The notes beneath the pieces are model-generated. The model made no database searches, was not told the origin of the DNA, and saw only the letters and a program-made list of their open reading frames with translations. A program made the translations under genes and the position numbers. Of a DNA stretch of 9,759 bases, positions 5,309 to 9,759 are shown in pieces; the stretch's first letter is position 1; every line of letters starts with the position of its first letter. This stretch comes from Sedimenticola sp. (GTDB taxonomy: Bacteria > Pseudomonadota > Gammaproteobacteria > Chromatiales > Chromatiaceae), in the NCBI GenBank assembly GCA_027041035.1, contig JALULB010000213.1:1-9759 (forward strand). Direction: 5' to 3'.

Positions 5309-7807
5309 TTGTTCGCCAGCCCCCGATTCCGCCATGGTCTGGCACTGCTCGCGCTGGTCCTGATCGCGCTGCTGATGCTGCGCGCCAATCCGCTGCACGA
5401 CACGACGATCGCGCCGTTCGACCTGCTTGTCGCCCAGCCCGGCTGGAAGCAGGTCGAGAACAAGCCGCCGCTGGTACATATCCAGCATTCCGACATCCTC
5501 GATTCCAAGCTGCCGGCCTGGATCTATCTGAAGAAAGCCCTGCGCGCGGGGCATCTGCCGTTATGGAACCCGCTGACCGCGTCCGGCGCGCCGGGCATCC
5601 AGCTGTTGACGCGTTCCGGCATGACGCCGGCCTTCGCCGCTTTCGCGCTGTTCGACAACGATGCCACGGGGTTGTACGCCGCCGCGCTGGTGAACCTGTT
5701 GATCATCGGCTTTGGCGCTTATTTCCTGTTCTTCTTCCTGAGCGGGAACCAGATCGCCGCGATACTCGGTGCTTTCGTGCTCAGCTATTCCGGTTTCATC
5801 GCCGGCTGGTTCTACTGGCCGCACGTGAATACCGCAATCTGGCTACCGTGGGTCTTGTTGTTCGGGCTGCGCTATATGGAAAGTGGCTGCCGGCGCGACC
5901 TGCCATGGTTCAGTCTGACAAGCGTTTTTCTGATTCTCGGCGGCTTCCCGATCGTTGCCGTGTACACCTATCTGGCGTTGGGGTTGGGCGTGCTGATCCG
6001 GTTGTCCAGCCTGCCGGTCGACCGGCGGACCCGTCTGGCGCGCATCGGCGAGCTGAGCCTGTTCGCGATTCTGGCGGCGCTGATGACGGGCTTCGCCGTC
6101 CTGTCGCTGGCCGAGTATCTACACTATGCCGGTATCTCGCATCGTCACGGCGGCAGCGCGCTGACCCGGCTTTCGGATCTACGCCTGTTCATCCTGCCGT
6201 TCAGCGATCACGCCCTGTTTGTCGAACGCAGCGTCTATGTCGGCCTGTTCCCGGTGGTCGCGTTCTTCGTCGCGCTCTGGCTGGTGCTCCGGCGGCGCGC
6301 CGACTGGCGGATCATCTGGGGTCTGTCGCTGATCGCGGTATCCGTCGTGTTCGCCTTCATGCTGTTACCCCGGGCATGGCTGAGCGAGGTGCCGCTGATC
6401 GGCAGCAACCCCTGGTCGCGGATGATCCTGCTGATCGATCTGGGGCTGGCGATACTCGCGGTGAGCTTCTACCAACGTATCTGGCGCTGGGCCGCCGGGC
6501 GGCTGCCGCCACTCGGGATTCTGGCCCTGGTGGTGGCGATTCCGCTGTTGCAAGGCTATGACCAGGGCCGGGTATTCATGCGCCGGGTCGCGCCGGTGGA
6601 CGATGGCCTGGTGTTCCCCCGTACCGCGACGCTGGCCTACCTGCGCGCGCATCTGTCGCCCTTGCAGAACGTTATCGCGGACAAGAGCTTCATGACCGCC
6701 GGTGTGCTCGGCGCCTACGGCGTGCCGGAATGGTTCGCGCACGAGATGCGCCCCGAGTCCGACAAGCGGGCGTTGGACGGCTGGCTGATCCACGACCCCT
6801 TCGTCACCTCCACGGCATCGGCATTCCGCTGTGGCCAGATCCGCTTCGATGGCAGGGGCCTGGACTACTTTGGCGTTCGCTACCTGGTCTGCGGCGGCGA
6901 CCGTGGTGCCATCGAGCAGCGGGTGTTCAGCAGCGTCGACTACGCGGAGGCGGATTGGTCCGCGCCGCTGTCGGCGGAAGGGCTGGTACAGCATTTCCAT
7001 ATCGACGCGGATTTCGCCTTGTACCGCTTTGAGATCCAGGCGCATCCCGACAGCCCACCGGCCACGCAAGCCAGCCTGGAGATCAGGGAGGGCGGCGGCA
7101 ACTCGCTCGGCAAGACCGATTGCCGCATCACGGAGGATCACATGCTGGCGTGCGTGTTTCCGCATACCCTGCGATTGCGGGCCGGGGATATCCGTCTGAT
7201 CATACGCCCGGCAAACCACGGCTTGCGGCTGGGCATCGCGCATTTCGATCACCAGGGCATCCTGATCGAACAGGGCGGCTTGCGACAAGCGGCTATTCTG
7301 CGCATGAACGTCTACCGGCGCTTCGAGAACAAGGTCGACGTGGCCGAGGTGCTGGCCGCCGATGCCGGCAGGCACTTCGCTACCCGTCATCTGGAGCCGG
7401 GTATCGATCTGTACGAGAACAAGCATGTGCGCGCCGGCGCCTACGTGATCCATCCCGAGGACAGGACGCCGATGCCGGATTACACGCCGGTATCGCTGCT
7501 GGATGCGACACCCGGTCACCTGGTGTTCGACTATCGCGGCGAGCGGCCGGCATGGGTCGTCGTGCCGATGCGTTTCTATCCCGGCTGGCGCGCGCGGGTG
7601 AATGGCGAGCCGGTTCGACTCTCGCGCTTCCTCGGCATGCTGCCGGCGGTGCGGGTGGACGGGCCGGCGAGGGTCACGCTGGACTTCACGCCGACCGGCT
7701 TCCCGGCGACCCTGGTGATGTCCTTGCTGGCATTTCTGGTCTGGCTACTGAGCGCGTGGCGCTTTTCACGCGAGCCTTGCGGACGTGAACCGGAACACTC
7801 AGCCTGA
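5309..7807 (+). CDS. YfhO-like polytopic membrane protein, probable GT-C glycosyltransferase
   Basis: The 832-residue protein starts with TTG. Its first helix is at about 10-25, followed by an outer-face loop containing HIQHSDILDSKLPAWIYLKK (57-76; Asp62 is a candidate catalytic acid) and LPLWNPLTASGAPGIQ (83-98), which matches the YfhO 'WNP..sGxP' loop. A run of membrane helices spans about 120-410, with conserved-looking WPHVNTAIWLPWVLL (170-184). A large, probably periplasmic, domain covers about 425-795 and ends in FYPGWRARVNGEPVRL (756-771), the YfhO C-terminal signature, before a last helix at about 798-817. YfhO-family (PF09586) proteins are GT-C-fold enzymes; Bacillus YfhO adds sugars to teichoic acid from lipid-linked donors. 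An analogous envelope-glycan role here, perhaps with the divergent GT4, is inference. Its stop overlaps the end of the convergent thioesterase gene by 9 bp, so no terminator fits between them. Confidence 0.85.
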   Translation: MFASPRFRHGLALLALVLIALLMLRANPLHDTTIAPFDLLVAQPGWKQVENKPPLVHIQHSDILDSKLPAWIYLKKALRAGHLPLWNPLTASGAPGIQLLTRSGMTPAFAAFALFDNDATGLYAAALVNLLIIGFGAYFLFFFLSGNQIAAILGAFVLSYSGFIAGWFYWPHVNTAIWLPWVLLFGLRYMESGCRRDLPWFSLTSVFLILGGFPIVAVYTYLALGLGVLIRLSSLPVDRRTRLARIGELSLFAILAALMTGFAVLSLAEYLHYAGISHRHGGSALTRLSDLRLFILPFSDHALFVERSVYVGLFPVVAFFVALWLVLRRRADWRIIWGLSLIAVSVVFAFMLLPRAWLSEVPLIGSNPWSRMILLIDLGLAILAVSFYQRIWRWAAGRLPPLGILALVVAIPLLQGYDQGRVFMRRVAPVDDGLVFPRTATLAYLRAHLSPLQNVIADKSFMTAGVLGAYGVPEWFAHEMRPESDKRALDGWLIHDPFVTSTASAFRCGQIRFDGRGLDYFGVRYLVCGGDRGAIEQRVFSSVDYAEADWSAPLSAEGLVQHFHIDADFALYRFEIQAHPDSPPATQASLEIREGGGNSLGKTDCRITEDHMLACVFPHTLRLRAGDIRLIIRPANHGLRLGIAHFDHQGILIEQGGLRQAAILRMNVYRRFENKVDVAEVLAADAGRHFATRHLEPGIDLYENKHVRAGAYVIHPEDRTPMPDYTPVSLLDATPGHLVFDYRGERPAWVVVPMRFYPGWRARVNGEPVRLSRFLGMLPAVRVDGPARVTLDFTPTGFPATLVMSLLAFLVWLLSAWRFSREPCGREPEHSA

Positions 7808-8236
7808 ACGACGTTTCGCCGAGCGCGGTCGACCCTTGTCGTCGATGGCGACATAGGTCAGCACCGCCGTGGCGACCTTCTGTACCTCGTCGGCGTTGCG
7901 GTTGCGTTCGATATACACATCGATCCGCACCTCGATCGAGGAGTTGCCGACCTCGGTGACCCACGAATAGCAACTCACCAGGTCGCCGACATACACCGGC
8001 TTCAGGAAGCGGAAGGCGTTCACCGCGACGGTGACGACACGCCCGCCGGCCAAATCGTAGGCGGCGATGCTGCCGGCGATATCCACCTGCGACATCAGCC
8101 AGCCGCCAAAGATATCCCCGGCGGCGTTGGTGTCGGCCGGCATCGCCAGCACGCGAATCGCCAGCTCGGGCTTGAATGGATCACGCGGACTGACCGGGAT
8201 TTCGGTCGTTCGGGCGTCTGTCTCAGTGTCCGGCAT
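7799..8236 (-). CDS. Acyl-CoA thioesterase, YciA-type hotdog fold
   Basis: The 145-residue protein is a single hotdog domain that hydrolyses acyl-CoA to free acid and CoA in the cytoplasm. The family signature AMPADTNAAGDIFGGWLMSQVDIAG is at residues 31-55; Asp41 and Asp52 are the likely functional acids. VVTVAVNAFRFLKPVYVGDLVSCY (67-90) supplies the second half of the hotdog core, with the usual basic C-terminal tail (RPRSAKRRSG). The start ATG (8236-8234) lies inside the last codons of the acyl-CoA ligase gene, a 14-bp overlap in a different frame; GAAG 6 nt upstream may serve as a weak ribosome site. The overlap implies one transcript and translational coupling. The stop (7801-7799) overlaps the convergent YfhO-like gene. 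I am confident of the family, less so of the preferred chain length. Confidence 0.93.
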   Translation of the reverse strand: MPDTETDARTTEIPVSPRDPFKPELAIRVLAMPADTNAAGDIFGGWLMSQVDIAGSIAAYDLAGGRVVTVAVNAFRFLKPVYVGDLVSCYSWVTEVGNSSIEVRIDVYIERNRNADEVQKVATAVLTYVAIDDKGRPRSAKRRSG

Positions 8237-9759
8237 ACAGCGCTTCGATCAGGTCCGCGTGCTTCGCCTCGATGCGCGCGCGCTTCAGCTTCAGGGTCGG
8301 TGTCATCATGTTGTTCTCGATCGTCCATTGTTCCGGGATCACCGCGATGCGCTGGATCTTCGCGTAGCCGGGGAAGGCATGCAGGCGCTTCTGTACACGA
8401 TCCAGAACCGCCTGAATCACGCGCTCGTCCTCGCAGGCGTCCAGCATGTCCTCCGGACAGCCGTGTTCGCGCGCGAACTCGCGATAGACGTTCGGTTCCA
8501 ACACCACCAGCGCGGCCAGATAGGGTCGGCCTTCGCCGACGATCAGGATCTGGTCGAACAACTCATCGAGCGCGACGGCGGTCTCCATGTCGCCGGGCGG
8601 GATCTTCTCGCCGTTCGACAACACCAGGATGTCCTTGATGCGCCCGGTGATATACACCCGGCCGCTGTCGGCATCGATGCGCGCGACATCGCCGGTATGC
8701 AGCCAGCCGTCCTTGTTGATGAGCTGCGCGGTGGCTTCCGGATTGTTCAGGTAGCCGAGCATGACCGCCGGGCTGCGGGTCAGCAGTTCGTCGTTCTCGC
8801 CAAGCTTGACCTCGATACCTTTCAATGGCGGGCCGACGCTGGCCGGATCGTTGTCCTCCGGCAGGTTGCCGGTGATGATCGGGCTGGTTTCGGTCAGGCC
8901 ATAGCCCTGGATGATCGGCACACCAAGGCCGATGAACAGCTTGGCGACATCGAAAGACAAGGCCGCGCCACCGCAGACCGCGTACTTCAGATGCCCACCG
9001 AGTTTCGCCCGGACCTTGCTGCCCACCAGTTTGTCGAGCAGCGGGAACAGCAGCAGGCGGGGCGACCACGGCGCCTGTCCGCGTCGATACTGGAAATGCT
9101 CCCAGCCGATCTCGGTCGCGGCGTGGAACAGCTTCTGTTTCAACGGCGAATCATGCGCCACCTTGTCGGTGATCTTCGCGTAGACCTTCTCGAAGATGCG
9201 TGGCACCGAGATGATCAGCGTGGGTTTCTCGGATACCAGGTCGTCGCCGAGTTGCGGCACGCTGCGATTGAAGGAGACCTCGGCGCCGGTCGCGATCGCC
9301 ATGTAGTAGCAGGCGGTGCGCTCGAACATGTGCGACAGCGGCAGGAAGGACAGGAAACGGTCATCGGGATAGGCGGTGACCCGGTCGGCCGCCGCGTAGA
9401 CATCGAACAGCAGGTTGCGATGGCTGAGCATCACGCCCTTCGGCCGGCCGGTGGTGCCGGAGGTGTAGACGATGGTCGCCAGTTCATCGATGTCGCTGTC
9501 CTCCGCCCGAAGCGGATAATCCAGGCCCGCCTCGGGCAGCCATTCCTCCAGGGTTTCGACGCGTGGCTTGGGGAAATCAGAATGCACCGGTTGTAGGGTT
9601 ACGACACGCGTCAGGCCGGCGAGCTGGTCCTGAATCGGTGTCAGGCTCCGCCACTGCTCATCGCTCTCCAGAAACAGCAGGCGCACTTGCGCGTCCTGCA
9701 GGATGTAACCGATATTCTCCGCGCGGTCGTTGGTATAGATCGGCACGACGCCCAGGCCA
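8223..9759 (-). CDS. Long-chain acyl-CoA ligase (AMP-forming), 5' end cut by the window edge
   Basis: This adenylate-forming enzyme activates fatty acids as acyl-AMP and then acyl-CoA. The frame is open to the right edge. The GTG at 9746 is an internal Val of the conserved GLGVVPIYTNDRAENIGYIL, so the true start lies outside. Counting visible residues from that codon, the P-loop (A3) YTSGTTGRPKGVMLSH is at 94-109, the acyl-CoA synthetase-type LPLSHMFERT at 135-144, A5 YGLTETSP at 282-289, A7 WLHTGDVARID at 348-358, A8 GRIKDILVLSNGEKIPPGD at 368-386, and the catalytic-lysine region TPTLKLKRARIEAKH at 482-496. The 'LSNGEKIPP' form and the long insertions place it with FAA1-like long-chain ligases rather than acetyl-CoA synthetases. 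Its end overlaps the thioesterase gene by 14 bp. I leave the symbol blank because several paralogues share this architecture. Confidence 0.94.
   Translation of the reverse strand, partial: GLGVVPIYTNDRAENIGYILQDAQVRLLFLESDEQWRSLTPIQDQLAGLTRVVTLQPVHSDFPKPRVETLEEWLPEAGLDYPLRAEDSDIDELATIVYTSGTTGRPKGVMLSHRNLLFDVYAAADRVTAYPDDRFLSFLPLSHMFERTACYYMAIATGAEVSFNRSVPQLGDDLVSEKPTLIISVPRIFEKVYAKITDKVAHDSPLKQKLFHAATEIGWEHFQYRRGQAPWSPRLLLFPLLDKLVGSKVRAKLGGHLKYAVCGGAALSFDVAKLFIGLGVPIIQGYGLTETSPIITGNLPEDNDPASVGPPLKGIEVKLGENDELLTRSPAVMLGYLNNPEATAQLINKDGWLHTGDVARIDADSGRVYITGRIKDILVLSNGEKIPPGDMETAVALDELFDQILIVGEGRPYLAALVVLEPNVYREFAREHGCPEDMLDACEDERVIQAVLDRVQKRLHAFPGYAKIQRIAVIPEQWTIENNMMTPTLKLKRARIEAKHADLIEALYAGH

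Noticed and set aside
8067..9596. 509-codon open frame on the plus strand
   Set aside because: It is antisense to the acyl-CoA ligase and thioesterase, both with complete family motifs; it results from GC-rich codon bias.

Overview
The window is about 9.8 kb of GC-rich, densely coding bacterial chromosome. The gene families (zwf of the GASGNLA type, a two-helix TAXI binding protein, a YciA-type thioesterase overlapping an acyl-CoA ligase, a RAYT with REP sequences) fit a gammaproteobacterium. A Chromatiales or similar high-GC lineage is my guess; the sequence alone does not fix the genus.

Layout from left to right. (1) Bases 1-1135, minus strand: the first 378 codons of glucose-6-phosphate dehydrogenase (zwf), running off the left edge. 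(2) Bases 1262-2599, plus strand: a membrane-anchored TAXI-type solute-binding protein, divergent from zwf. (3) Bases 2599-3377: an intergenic island between two convergent gene ends. It holds a 162-bp nearly symmetric palindromic element inserted exactly at the TAXI stop codon, followed by a REP-RAYT unit: an intact RAYT transposase gene (2862-3311, minus) flanked by REP palindromes, with a tail-to-tail REP pair on its right. (4) Bases 3398-4033, minus: an apparent fusion of a DUF971 domain and a MoaD/ThiS-like beta-grasp domain that lacks the terminal di-glycine. (5) Bases 4123-5268, minus: a GT4-type glycosyltransferase. (6) Bases 5309-7807, plus: a large YfhO-like polytopic membrane protein, divergent from the glycosyltransferase across a 40-bp shared control region. 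(7) Bases 7799-9759, minus: a YciA-type acyl-CoA thioesterase and, upstream of it and overlapping it by 14 bp, a long-chain acyl-CoA ligase that runs off the right edge.

Functionally this is mostly core metabolism (pentose phosphate entry, fatty-acid activation and release) plus an envelope-glycan pair (GT4 and YfhO-like). The accessory part is the 2599-3377 island, where two unrelated palindromic mobile families have settled in the space between convergent 3' ends without damaging either neighbour. I did not find a clear new defence or biosynthetic system. The most unusual points are the stop-codon-preserving insertion, the compact REP-RAYT unit with a palindrome over its start codon, and the DUF971-MoaD-like fusion.
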